Origin: Candidatus Hikarchaeia archaeon HikBin4
GTDB lineage: Archaea; Halobacteriota; Halobacteria; Halobacteriales; Hikarchaeaceae
Reading direction: 5' to 3'
DNA: 12,876 nucleotides
NCBI GenBank assembly: GCA_009889685.1
Contig: WTZT01000007.1
Coordinates: forward strand, 1 to 12,876
Under the pieces are notes generated by a model. It was not told the DNA's origin. It searched no databases and saw nothing but the letters and a program-made list of their open reading frames with translations. The translations under genes were made by a program, and so were the position numbers. Below, in pieces: positions 1 through 7,164 of the stretch; the stretch's first letter is position 1; each line of letters opens with the position of its first letter.

Positions 1-2
1 GG

Positions 3-305
3 GGCCAAAGACAACGAGTAGCATTAGCCCGTGCATTGGTAAAACAATCTCCAATTTTTGTTATCGATGAGGCAACACGATATCTTGACACAGAAACCGA
101 ATCTAACATCCGAGAAAGTTTATCTAATTCTTCCCCCGACCGAATTACAATTGTAATTTCTCACCGTCTCGCTTCAATCCATAACTCAAATAAAATCATA
201 GTATTGGAAGATGGAAAAATAACTACAAGTGGGACTCACGAAGATTTATTACAAAATAGTCCTATGTACGCTTCTCTCTGGAAAATCCAGTCAACCCCAT
301 CTTGA
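3..305 (+). CDS. ABC transporter ATPase, C-terminal fragment (5' end outside window)
   Basis: This is the last 100 residues of an ATP-binding cassette domain, cut by the left edge of the window; the open frame runs back to base 3 with no start. It opens inside the ABC signature motif (GQRQRVALARA), followed by a Walker B segment (IFVIDEAT, bases about 54-77), a D-loop (RYLD), and the switch histidine in VISHRLASI, then the usual C-terminal stretch with a GTHEDLL motif. The GQRQR signature, the HRLAS switch and the GTHEDLL tail are typical of ABC exporters in which the ATPase is fused behind a six-helix membrane domain (MsbA/MDR type). The substrate cannot be told. The D-loop is odd: the family normally has SALD after DEAT, here RYLD. 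The gene ends 27 bases before the convergent stop of the DMT transporter. The TTG at base 36 is not the true start, because the signature motif lies upstream of it. Confidence 0.93.
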   Translation, partial: GQRQRVALARALVKQSPIFVIDEATRYLDTETESNIRESLSNSSPDRITIVISHRLASIHNSNKIIVLEDGKITTSGTHEDLLQNSPMYASLWKIQSTPS

Positions 306-332
306 AATTAATTCTTCCCATGCCAGCCCTAT

Positions 333-1226
333 TCAGGCCAAAGGCAACAGTGTCAATAGTACAGCTCCCATAACCACAATACTCGCTCCCATTGCCAACT
401 TGAGAGTAACTCTTTCTAACCTCTGCAAGAATAAGAACGATATCCCTGCGACTAACAATGGACTAGTTTGCATTATTGGAAAAACAATAGTCACTGGGCC
501 AGACGATATCGCGAGGAAATATGCTATCAAAAATCCTGTGTTTCCTATGGCTGCAATTACCATCCACCGCCAACGTGAATCTTTCATGGCGGTCAGCTTT
601 GGCAATTTACCACTCCACCAAAGATATGCAAAGAAAACAATTGCACCTGCAGTCGCTTTGAGTGCCAACCCAACTAATATGGGAGTTCCTTCTTCCAATC
701 CCATCTTATTGAAAACAGGATCAAGAGCAAAGAAAAAAGAGGCTAATAATGTAATCATAATACCTCTCCAAGATACTTTAAATTTTTCTTTATTCGTTGC
801 AATTTCCACAGATACTAGCACAACTCCTGCAAATATCATCAGTATCCCCATGACATTTTCTAATGATAATGTTTCACCCAGCAATATAACTGCAGCAATG
901 GCCGCAATTACTGTATTTGATGCTTTTATCGGTTCTGCTCTACTCGCACCAATATGCCGAATCCCTTCATAATACAACGACCTCGCAAACACAGTCCCGA
1001 CGATTCCTGCAACAATGAATGCCCCCATTGAACGAAACGTTAGCCCATGATTGGGATAGTGAATCGCAAATGCGAGCGGGATAAACACAATAAGGTTTAC
1101 AACAATAACCACTGACAAAATATCAGATGATTTGCTCCTCTCCGTACCCAATCGTACAGCAATTGATGTCGTTGCAACAAACAATGCAGCCAAAACAGCA
1201 AATAAAATTGCATTCGTTTCTAACAT
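333..1226 (-). CDS. DMT superfamily transporter, EamA family
   Basis: A 297-residue, very hydrophobic protein with about ten predicted membrane helices, arranged as two EamA repeats (roughly residues 5-144 and 155-295). The first repeat ends with the typical LLGETLSLENVMGILMIFAGVVL-like pattern (a Gly-Glu, then a Gly-rich last helix); the second ends similarly but has QRLER in place of the usual Gly-Glu. The length matches the 10-TMS drug/metabolite exporter group (RhaT/YdcZ/EamA-like). These proteins move small metabolites or amino acids across the cytoplasmic membrane; the substrate cannot be deduced. The ATG start gives a normal N-terminal helix, and a TATA-like stretch on the minus strand lies about 30-40 bases upstream. 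The gene is convergent with the ABC fragment and divergent from the dehydrogenase at 1345. A 247-codon open frame on the opposite strand is an antisense shadow. Confidence 0.93.
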   Translation of the reverse strand: MLETNAILFAVLAALFVATTSIAVRLGTERSKSSDILSVVIVVNLIVFIPLAFAIHYPNHGLTFRSMGAFIVAGIVGTVFARSLYYEGIRHIGASRAEPIKASNTVIAAIAAVILLGETLSLENVMGILMIFAGVVLVSVEIATNKEKFKVSWRGIMITLLASFFFALDPVFNKMGLEEGTPILVGLALKATAGAIVFFAYLWWSGKLPKLTAMKDSRWRWMVIAAIGNTGFLIAYFLAISSGPVTIVFPIMQTSPLLVAGISFLFLQRLERVTLKLAMGASIVVMGAVLLTLLPLA

Positions 1227-1254
1227 GATTCCTATCTTCTGTGAATGTTACTGG

Positions 1255-1268
1255 TATATTTTAATAAA
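1255..1268 (-). promoter_or_regulatory. Putative TATA box for the DMT transporter
   Basis: Read on the minus strand this is TTTATTAAAATATA, 29-42 bases upstream of the ATG at 1226. With the archaeal spacing of about 25 bases from TATA centre to transcription start, the transcript would begin a few bases before the start codon. The promoter is inferred from position and composition only. Confidence 0.4.
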
Positions 1269-1344
1269 TCTGTTCTAACCTCCCCAAATTCCAATATTCC
1301 CATAAGATTATTACCCCTCCTTTCGATGAAGTATACACAAGTTC

Positions 1345-2313
1345 ATGCAAATAGCAATTATTGGTGGTGCGGGAACTATCGGATCAACTATAGCTTATTC
1401 TTTATCTGTGATGGACCCCGAACTTGAGATTTTTTTAGTTGATATTGACCAAAATTCTGCACATGGACATTCTTTGGATCTATCTTATTCTTCTGCACAT
1501 TTTTGCCATTCTGTAGGATCCCTTCTTCCCTTTACTAACTCAAACATAGTCAAAACAATCTCTCTTGAATCCTTGCACAGTCTAAATCCCGATCTTTTGA
1601 TCATAACTGCAAGCTTTCCACGTCCTGTAGACTCATCTAAAAGATCTTCCACTAAGAGTTGGAGACTAGAATTTTTAAAGCTGAATAAACCATTAATCGT
1701 CGAGATAGCTACCTATTTACAATCAATGAATCCCATCCCCGTTATCGTTGTCACAAATCCTCTTGATAGAATGACTTACCATCTTTGGAAAACTTCTCAT
1801 TGGCCAAGAAAGTTTTTCGTTGGATACTCATTATCCGAACAAGCAAGAATGGCATATTATATCTCTCAACTTAAACAGGTATCTTCTTCTGATGTATATT
1901 GTCCCGTTCTCGGAGAGCATGGGGATCATGTTGTCCCAATTTTCTCCAGAGCACAAGTTCAAAATAAGCATATAAATTTCTCCTTACAAGAACGTCAAAA
2001 TCTCACTGAACAAGTGCGCGATGCTGCGTATGAAGTCATTCGTCTACGAGGAACTCAAGATTCTTCAAGATGGGTAACCGGAAGGGGGGTTTCTTTGCTA
2101 GCTTTGGCCTTATTATCTCACGACATTTCTTCCCCTATACCTTTATCTGTGCCTTTGGATGGTGAGTATGGTTTCAACGACGTTTGCTTAATAGTCCCAG
2201 TTTTATTTTCCAATAAAAAAGTTACTAAAATAGTGGAATGGGATCTTTCCAAAGAAGAAAAATTAGGATTACAATCAGCTTATGATTCAATCAAATTAGA
2301 CTGTGTGTTGTAG
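1345..2313 (+). CDS. LDH-like malate/lactate dehydrogenase homologue with altered active-site loop
   Basis: A 322-residue NAD-dependent 2-hydroxyacid dehydrogenase of the LDH/MDH family. It has a Rossmann glycine motif GAGTIG (residues 8-13), an acidic residue after beta-2 (D33 in LVDID) favouring NAD(H), the conserved NP of VVTNPLD (N138), R168, and the catalytic histidine in GEHGDH (190-195, H192). The C-terminal pattern (W...GRGV, then GEYG..D, then IVEWDL) resembles the archaeal tetrameric LDH-like MDHs known from haloarchaea. Two differences matter. The mobile substrate loop reads PRPVDSSKR, not the usual PR-x-PG-x-(S/T)R, so the two substrate arginines (R93, R100) are one residue further apart and the PG is lost. 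The usual Asp-x-x-Arg relay reads Glu-Gln-Ala-Arg (E165-R168). Malate or lactate as substrate is therefore uncertain. Codon use is rich in TCT/TCC serine. The ATG at 1345 begins directly at the Rossmann strand; no clear TATA box was found at the expected spacing. Confidence 0.88.
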   Translation: MQIAIIGGAGTIGSTIAYSLSVMDPELEIFLVDIDQNSAHGHSLDLSYSSAHFCHSVGSLLPFTNSNIVKTISLESLHSLNPDLLIITASFPRPVDSSKRSSTKSWRLEFLKLNKPLIVEIATYLQSMNPIPVIVVTNPLDRMTYHLWKTSHWPRKFFVGYSLSEQARMAYYISQLKQVSSSDVYCPVLGEHGDHVVPIFSRAQVQNKHINFSLQERQNLTEQVRDAAYEVIRLRGTQDSSRWVTGRGVSLLALALLSHDISSPIPLSVPLDGEYGFNDVCLIVPVLFSNKKVTKIVEWDLSKEEKLGLQSAYDSIKLDCVL

Positions 2314-3063
2314 TTATACTAAACTTCCACCATCAACTGCAAGTTCAGACCCTGTGATGAATCCATTTTCTGGATCTGCTAGAAATAACGCCGCTCTAGC
2401 TTGATCTTCTGGCTTCCCCCATCTGCCCACTAATATGGCATCCACAACCTTTCCTGATCTTTCTTCTTCTTCTCCCACTGGAGACCCCGTTCTAGTTGGG
2501 GACAGTGTATTGACTCGTATTTCTGGAGCAAGTATTCTAGCCATAGACCGTGAAAAACTAATTATTGCTGCTTTCGAAGCAGCATATGCTGGGGCATCTG
2601 TTCTACTACGATGCGCAGAGGTAGAAGAAACATTCACTATTCTCCCACCACCTCCCTTTTTCATCGATTTAGCAACTTCTCTTGTGCACAAAAAAGTTCC
2701 TCTAACATTCACAGCAAAAACCCGATCAAATGTTTCTACAGAAAGATCAAAAAGACCATCATGATCACTAATAGCGACGTTATTAACAAGAATGCTTATT
2801 GGTCCCCATTCATTTTCAACCGATTCCACCATCTGTTTCACTTGATTTTCATCTGTAACATCTGTTATTACTGATATGGCTTCTCCTCCCGCTTGTTTTA
2901 TCAATTCAACTGTACCCGCTGCACGCCCTTCATCAACATCAACCACTGCAATTTTGGCACCTTCTCTAGCAAATAATTCTGCAGTTTTACGCCCAATATT
3001 CCTACCCGCACCTGTTATCACCGCAACATCTCCTTTAAGTTTTTCTGGATCTCCTGTTGCCAT
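2314..3063 (-). CDS. SDR-family NAD(P)-dependent oxidoreductase (FabG-like)
   Basis: A 249-residue classical short-chain dehydrogenase/reductase. It has a cofactor motif T-G-A-G-R-N-I-G (17-24), D42 at the end of beta-2 pointing to NAD(H) rather than NADP(H), a D-V pair at 68-69, NNVA (94-97) in place of the common NNAG, N119, S146/S147, and the catalytic YxxxK pair Y160 and K164 in YAASK. The C-terminus ends in the usual GSELAVDGG. Such proteins oxidise alcohols or reduce ketones; family resemblance to FabG does not prove a role in lipid synthesis. Its stop codon directly abuts the stop of the convergent dehydrogenase (2311-2313) with no spacer. The start faces the molybdenum hydroxylase gene across a 62-base intergenic region, so the two may be co-regulated and may act on the same compound; that link is inference. 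Confidence 0.93.
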   Translation of the reverse strand: MATGDPEKLKGDVAVITGAGRNIGRKTAELFAREGAKIAVVDVDEGRAAGTVELIKQAGGEAISVITDVTDENQVKQMVESVENEWGPISILVNNVAISDHDGLFDLSVETFDRVFAVNVRGTFLCTREVAKSMKKGGGGRIVNVSSTSAHRSRTDAPAYAASKAAIISFSRSMARILAPEIRVNTLSPTRTGSPVGEEEERSGKVVDAILVGRWGKPEDQARAALFLADPENGFITGSELAVDGGSLV

Positions 3064-3076
3064 ATCCTACAAAACC

Positions 3077-3097
3077 TTTTATTTATAGATATATGCT
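3077..3097. promoter_or_regulatory. Putative shared TATA region of divergent SDR and molybdenum hydroxylase genes
   Basis: An A/T-only core (TTTATTTATAGATATAT) sits in the 62 bases between the two divergent starts (3063 on minus, 3126 on plus). On the plus strand TTTATTTATA is about 40 bases before the ATG at 3126, predicting a transcript start near 3111. On the minus strand CATATATC/TATAAATA lies about 20-33 bases before the ATG at 3063, predicting an almost leaderless transcript. It argues that the molybdenum hydroxylase starts at 3126, because the in-frame TTG at 3057 and ATG at 3093 lie upstream of or inside this element. Confidence 0.5.
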
Positions 3098-3125
3098 TCT
3101 ATCTGGCTATCTTAGAGGAACGCTA

Positions 3126-5492
3126 ATGAGCTCTAGCCTCAAACACGTGGAACGATCTCCCGAAAAAATCCACTATGTGGGGAAATCCCTCCCCCGTCCT
3201 GATGCCAAAACGAAAGTAACGGGAAGTGCCCAATATGTGATGGATTTTTTCCCAGACGACTTGCTGTATGCAAAACTCATCCAAAGCACGCATTCCCACG
3301 CTGAAATAGTTGACATTGACATCTCAAAGGCAGTTATTTTAGAGGGTGTTGTAGGAATTTTTACTTCAGATGATGTCCCTTCTACCCGTAGAGGGCAATT
3401 CATCTTGGACCAACCCATTTTTGCCATTGATAAAGTTCGGTACGTAGGTGAGCCAATCGGAATTGTCGTTGCTGAAACAGAAAAAATAGCAGAAGAAGCA
3501 CTCACTCGGGTAAAAATTAAATACAAACCCCTTCCTGGAATTTTTTCTTTTGAAGAAGCCCTTTCTACAGCACCTCCTGCCATAGTCCACGACGCTATTC
3601 GAGACTATGAAGTCGCAGTTTCGGGGGATGATCCACGACACCAACAAATAACCCATATGTCTAATTCAGAAGACTGTCCCCCCAATTTACTATATGTAGT
3701 AGATGGTTCTTCTGGAGATTTAGAATCCCAATTTAAATCTTCAGATTTGATAGTAGAGGCAACATATGAGTCCAAAGCTTTCCAGAATTGTTGCATGGAA
3801 CCTCATGTAGCAATTGCCCATAACACCCCTGAACAATTGCTCATCTGGACTTCTCACCAAGTTCCTCACCAAGTAAAAAAAGAATTACTCGAAGTCTACC
3901 CTACTTTGTCCGCAGACAATATAGCTGTAAAAACCTTTTATGTGGGCGGCGGATTTGGCAATAAGGAAACTGCGTTTATAGAACCACGTATAGTTGCAGC
4001 AGCCCTGCACTTCGATAGACCCGTTCGATTATCTTTCTCACGCGCAGACGAATTTTTATTGAGCCGAACCAACGTTCAAACACACGTTAAAGATGGGGTT
4101 TCTAAAGATGGAAAGCTTCTAGCACGTGAAGTTTCAATCAAATTTAATGTGGGTGCCTACAACGAAGAGGCCATTAGGATGGTTCGTGGACTACCGCATG
4201 TAGTATATGGTTCTTACCATATAGGCGCGGTAAAATGGCATTGCGATGCTGTCTATACCAATCTCCCCCCTGCAGCAGCATTTCGCGGATTTGGGAAACC
4301 AGAAGTAAATTGGGCCTTGGAGCGTCATATGGACAAAACTGCACATAAACTAGGATTGGACCCTCTAGATTTCCGCGCAAAAAACATCCTTAGAGAAGGT
4401 GATCAAAATGCAATTGGAGAAACTCTCGGACCTAATGACACCGAAGGATGTTTGCGTTTACCAATCTACCATTTACGCGGATTAGACCTATCTTATTTGA
4501 AATCCATTTACCCTTCTCCTGAATGGACATTTGGAACTGGATTTGCTTATGGAAATAAACCCGTTTCCCGTTTACGCACTTCCATTTCTGCTAGATTAAA
4601 ACATGGCCCTTTAATTGAAATCAGCACGGGGGCACCCGACATAGGCCAAGGATCAGAATCAATGCTTACTCAAATAGCTGCAGAAGAATTTGGACTCGAC
4701 CCTTCTCATATTAAGATAATAGCTGGTGACTCCGAAGTCGTTCCATTAGACCCAGGACCCACTGGGAGTAGGTATACTTATCATGCGGGAAACGCTCTAA
4801 AACTGGCCTTATCTGAAATAAAAGAAAAAGTGTTTAACATAGCTTCTTCGCATTTTTTCAATGACATCCCCACCGAACAACTCTCACTATCAAGCGAAGG
4901 TACCATTTCTCCAATAAAATCTCCGAATAAATCTATCTCTCTCAATGATTTTTTCCCTAAAAACCACGAAGACTCCCCACTTCACCAAAATGATTTATCC
5001 CACACTGCCATATTCGATTCTCGTGTTTCTGGTGAATACCATGCCTTCTGGACGCCAATAGGACAAGCAGCAATTGTTGCTATCAACAACCTAACTGGCT
5101 TAGTGAAAGTACTCCATTTCTGCACAGCTTGCGACGTAGGGAAAGCAATCAACCCCTCTATAGTAGAGCAGCAATTAGAAGGAGGGACTGCCCAAGGTAT
5201 TTCTAGTGCCCTATATGAGGAAGTTATCTATGAAAATGGACACATTATCAATTCCAATTTCAAGGATTACCGTATTCCCACAGCATCTGAGTTAGATTTT
5301 GACTCTACAACCATTATTTTGGAATCCAACGAAACTTCTGGACCGTACGGGGCAAAAGGAGTAGGAGAGATGGGTGTTATGGCAGCAGCTCCTGCAATAG
5401 GCAATGCTATTTATGATGCAATTGGAATCGATATGAATATCATTCCTATCACTCCTGAGAGAATTTTAAAGGCAATACTTGACAATGATTAA
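3126..5492 (+). CDS. Molybdenum hydroxylase large subunit (xanthine dehydrogenase / aldehyde oxidase family)
   Basis: A 788-residue protein covering the whole molybdopterin-binding subunit of the xanthine oxidase family. An a/b hammerhead domain (about 20-140, with RPDAKTKVTG and the YVGEPIG strand at 106-112) is followed by two Moco-binding domains. Visible motifs are MEPH (224-227), GGGFGNK (274-280), AAFRGFGKPE (384-393), IGQG (506-509), TGSRYTYHAGNA (546-557) and the catalytic glutamate in KGVGEMG (E748). The loop lacks the AYRCSFR signature of form I CO dehydrogenase, so this is a hydroxylase of the XDH/aldehyde oxidase/HbaA kind, adding water-derived oxygen to an aldehyde or N-heterocycle. 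Neither the 2Fe-2S small subunit nor the FAD medium subunit is in the window, which this architecture normally needs. The start at 3126 was chosen over upstream in-frame codons at 3057 and 3093 because homology begins at about residue 16 and the TATA region lies upstream. The UbiD-like gene follows after 58 bases. Confidence 0.93.
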   Translation: MSSSLKHVERSPEKIHYVGKSLPRPDAKTKVTGSAQYVMDFFPDDLLYAKLIQSTHSHAEIVDIDISKAVILEGVVGIFTSDDVPSTRRGQFILDQPIFAIDKVRYVGEPIGIVVAETEKIAEEALTRVKIKYKPLPGIFSFEEALSTAPPAIVHDAIRDYEVAVSGDDPRHQQITHMSNSEDCPPNLLYVVDGSSGDLESQFKSSDLIVEATYESKAFQNCCMEPHVAIAHNTPEQLLIWTSHQVPHQVKKELLEVYPTLSADNIAVKTFYVGGGFGNKETAFIEPRIVAAALHFDRPVRLSFSRADEFLLSRTNVQTHVKDGVSKDGKLLAREVSIKFNVGAYNEEAIRMVRGLPHVVYGSYHIGAVKWHCDAVYTNLPPAAAFRGFGKPEVNWALERHMDKTAHKLGLDPLDFRAKNILREGDQNAIGETLGPNDTEGCLRLPIYHLRGLDLSYLKSIYPSPEWTFGTGFAYGNKPVSRLRTSISARLKHGPLIEISTGAPDIGQGSESMLTQIAAEEFGLDPSHIKIIAGDSEVVPLDPGPTGSRYTYHAGNALKLALSEIKEKVFNIASSHFFNDIPTEQLSLSSEGTISPIKSPNKSISLNDFFPKNHEDSPLHQNDLSHTAIFDSRVSGEYHAFWTPIGQAAIVAINNLTGLVKVLHFCTACDVGKAINPSIVEQQLEGGTAQGISSALYEEVIYENGHIINSNFKDYRIPTASELDFDSTTIILESNETSGPYGAKGVGEMGVMAAAPAIGNAIYDAIGIDMNIIPITPERILKAILDND

Positions 5493-5505
5493 CACTCTGA
5501 TCTCA

Positions 5506-5522
5506 TTTAATAAGTTATAAAT
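5506..5522 (+). promoter_or_regulatory. Putative TATA box for the UbiD-like gene
   Basis: The A/T run TTTAATAAGTTATAAAT ends 28 bases before the ATG at 5551 and starts just after the stop of the molybdenum hydroxylase. Normal archaeal spacing would put the transcript start near 5540, leaving a leader of about ten bases. This suggests the UbiD-like gene can be transcribed on its own, although read-through from upstream is equally possible. Confidence 0.45.
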
Positions 5523-5550
5523 CCGCACTATTCTAAATCTGAACCATATA

Positions 5551-7080
5551 ATGAGTAGAAACACCATCGATTGGATCGGATTAAGAGAATTCATAAGTCG
5601 CGTAGAGGAAGTACCCGGTGAGGTAGTTCATATCGACAATGCACATTGGGATCGTGAAATGAGTACAATTTCACATGAACTTTGCCGTCATCACCCTCGT
5701 CCTGTACCTGCCCCAATTTTCGATAATATTCCGGATTATAAGCCTGGATTTAGAACTATGTATGCGATGACCAATTCTATGAATCGTCTTGCAATCGCCC
5801 TCGGAATGGAGCCCAAATATCATCATGAGATGAAATTTCTTCAAGATTACCGGATAAGGACAAAAGAAATAGAGAAAGTTCAGGCAATTGACCCCGAATT
5901 TGTAGAAGCATCAGATGCACCAGTCATGGAAAACATCGATAGGGGCGACGATGTCGATCTATTCAAATTCCCTGTCCCAAAACACCACGAATACGATGGG
6001 GGAAGATATATTGGAACTGCAACCAGTTTCATCACCGATAATCCTGGACTGGGTAGGCTAGCAAACTTAGGAGCTTACCGTGTCCAAGTACACAGTAAAA
6101 ATACTGCAGGAGTTTACATTTCTCCAGGAAAACACGGCGCATTAGATATAGATGATTATTGGAAACGCGACGAACGTGTCCCCGTAGCAGCTTCATTTGG
6201 TCAAGACCCTGTTTTATTCTTCTACACTTCCGTTGGTATCGAACACACTCATCCATATGGTGAATATGCCCACGCAGGTGGACTCAAAGGACACCCATTC
6301 CCTGTAGTGGAAGGTCCTGTAACTGGACTTCCACTCCCTGCAAATGCAGAAATTGTAATGGAAGGATTTATTGAACCAAATTCTACACATCTAGAAGGTC
6401 CATTCGGAGAATGGCAAGGATATTATGGAAGAGATGCAGACGAAGAACCTTTGATAAACGTAGAGGCAATTTACTACAGAACCGATCCTATCCTGACATG
6501 TGCTGTACCTGCACGTCCTCCTTATGATTACTCCTATCATAAAGCACTGTCAAGATCTGCAACTACCTGGGATTACCTAGATGCTGCAGGTGTTCCTGGT
6601 GTCAAAGGTGTCTGGAGAACCGAAGCCGGTGGATCTAGATTATTCAACATTATCTGCATAGAACAAAGATACCCTGGCCACGCACGCCAAGCAGGATTCA
6701 TAGCCCAGCATGTTAGGGAAGGGGGATATGCAAACCGATTCACTGTAGTTGTCGACGATGATATCGACCCAACTAGCTGGGATGAAGTCGCTTGGGCAAT
6801 GAGTACCAGGTGTGACCCAGCGACAGATATAGAAATCCAACGTAGAACCTGGAGTACGCCTCTAGATCCACTCGTTGAATTTGCAGGAACCGAGCCTGGG
6901 ATGAAAAATTTGACTTTCAATTCTCGTGCTTTAATTGATGCAACTATTCCTTACGAACGTCTACATACCTTCCCCAAAGTTGCAGAGGCCCCCCGTGAAT
7001 ACACCGAAGAGATAATCAACAAATGGCGTGAAGTAATTACTGGCGTTGAATCTACAGAAAAAGAAACCGTTCTAGAGTAA
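5551..7080 (+). CDS. UbiD-family prenylated-FMN-dependent decarboxylase
   Basis: A 509-residue protein of the UbiD/Fdc decarboxylase family, which uses prenylated FMN for reversible (de)carboxylation of aromatic or alpha,beta-unsaturated acids. The N-terminal third (1-140) is the usual variable domain. The cofactor-binding core follows: GGRYIGTATSFIT (150-162), NLGAYRVQVH with N172 and R177, PGKHGA (192-197), NAEIVMEG with E267 and E271, and EGPFGEWQGYYG (282-293). R177 together with the glutamates matches the Glu-Arg-Glu active-site network of the family, so the enzyme is probably active. UbiD-like enzymes need a UbiX flavin prenyltransferase, which is not in this window. The substrate cannot be read from the sequence; the family covers hydroxybenzoates, phenylacrylates, pyrrole- and furan-carboxylates and polyprenyl hydroxybenzoate. 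Its position behind a molybdenum hydroxylase suggests aromatic or heterocyclic acid metabolism rather than quinone synthesis, but this is inference. T-rich tracts follow the stop. Confidence 0.93.
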   Translation: MSRNTIDWIGLREFISRVEEVPGEVVHIDNAHWDREMSTISHELCRHHPRPVPAPIFDNIPDYKPGFRTMYAMTNSMNRLAIALGMEPKYHHEMKFLQDYRIRTKEIEKVQAIDPEFVEASDAPVMENIDRGDDVDLFKFPVPKHHEYDGGRYIGTATSFITDNPGLGRLANLGAYRVQVHSKNTAGVYISPGKHGALDIDDYWKRDERVPVAASFGQDPVLFFYTSVGIEHTHPYGEYAHAGGLKGHPFPVVEGPVTGLPLPANAEIVMEGFIEPNSTHLEGPFGEWQGYYGRDADEEPLINVEAIYYRTDPILTCAVPARPPYDYSYHKALSRSATTWDYLDAAGVPGVKGVWRTEAGGSRLFNIICIEQRYPGHARQAGFIAQHVREGGYANRFTVVVDDDIDPTSWDEVAWAMSTRCDPATDIEIQRRTWSTPLDPLVEFAGTEPGMKNLTFNSRALIDATIPYERLHTFPKVAEAPREYTEEIINKWREVITGVESTEKETVLE

Positions 7081-7088
7081 CTATTCAA

Positions 7089-7115
7089 TTTTTATTTTAT
7101 AAGTTTTTCCCTTTT
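7089..7115 (+). terminator. Putative T-tract terminator after the UbiD-like gene
   Basis: Four T runs of 4-5 bases (7089-7093, 7095-7098, 7104-7108, 7112-7115) begin 9 bases after the stop codon, without a clear stem-loop. Archaeal RNA polymerase terminates at such U-rich tracts, so this probably ends the UbiD-like transcript before the aminotransferase promoter. Confidence 0.5.
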
Positions 7116-7121
7116 ATCCTA

Positions 7122-7137
7122 GGAAACCCTTTTTAGT
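7122..7137 (+). promoter_or_regulatory. Putative BRE/TATA promoter of the aminotransferase
   Basis: A purine-rich GGAAACC (BRE-like) is followed by CTTTTTAGT, centred near 7133. The ATG at 7165 is 32 bases downstream, so the expected transcript start is about 7158 and the leader is only a few bases. No Shine-Dalgarno sequence precedes the ATG. Confidence 0.45.
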
Positions 7138-7164
7138 TGTAATGAAACATAACAATCTATAGAA

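Noticed and set aside
229..972. 247-codon open frame on the plus strand
   Set aside because: It lies antisense to the DMT transporter, whose helix pattern and EamA motifs are clear; the plus-strand translation has no recognisable motif and starts inside the ABC gene.
2450..2480. TCT/TCC-rich tract on the plus strand as a simple repeat
   Set aside because: It is the complement of a Glu/Arg codon run in the SDR gene (GEEEERSG) and needs no other explanation.
3057..3125. Longer N-terminus for the molybdenum hydroxylase from TTG 3057 or ATG 3093
   Set aside because: The added residues overlap the SDR start or the TATA region and do not resemble the family N-terminus; ATG 3126 fits both promoter spacing and homology.
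3126..5492. Form I carbon monoxide dehydrogenase large subunit (CoxL)
   Set aside because: The AYRCSFR active-site signature is absent; the corresponding loop reads AAFRGFGKPE as in xanthine dehydrogenase and aldehyde oxidase-like members.
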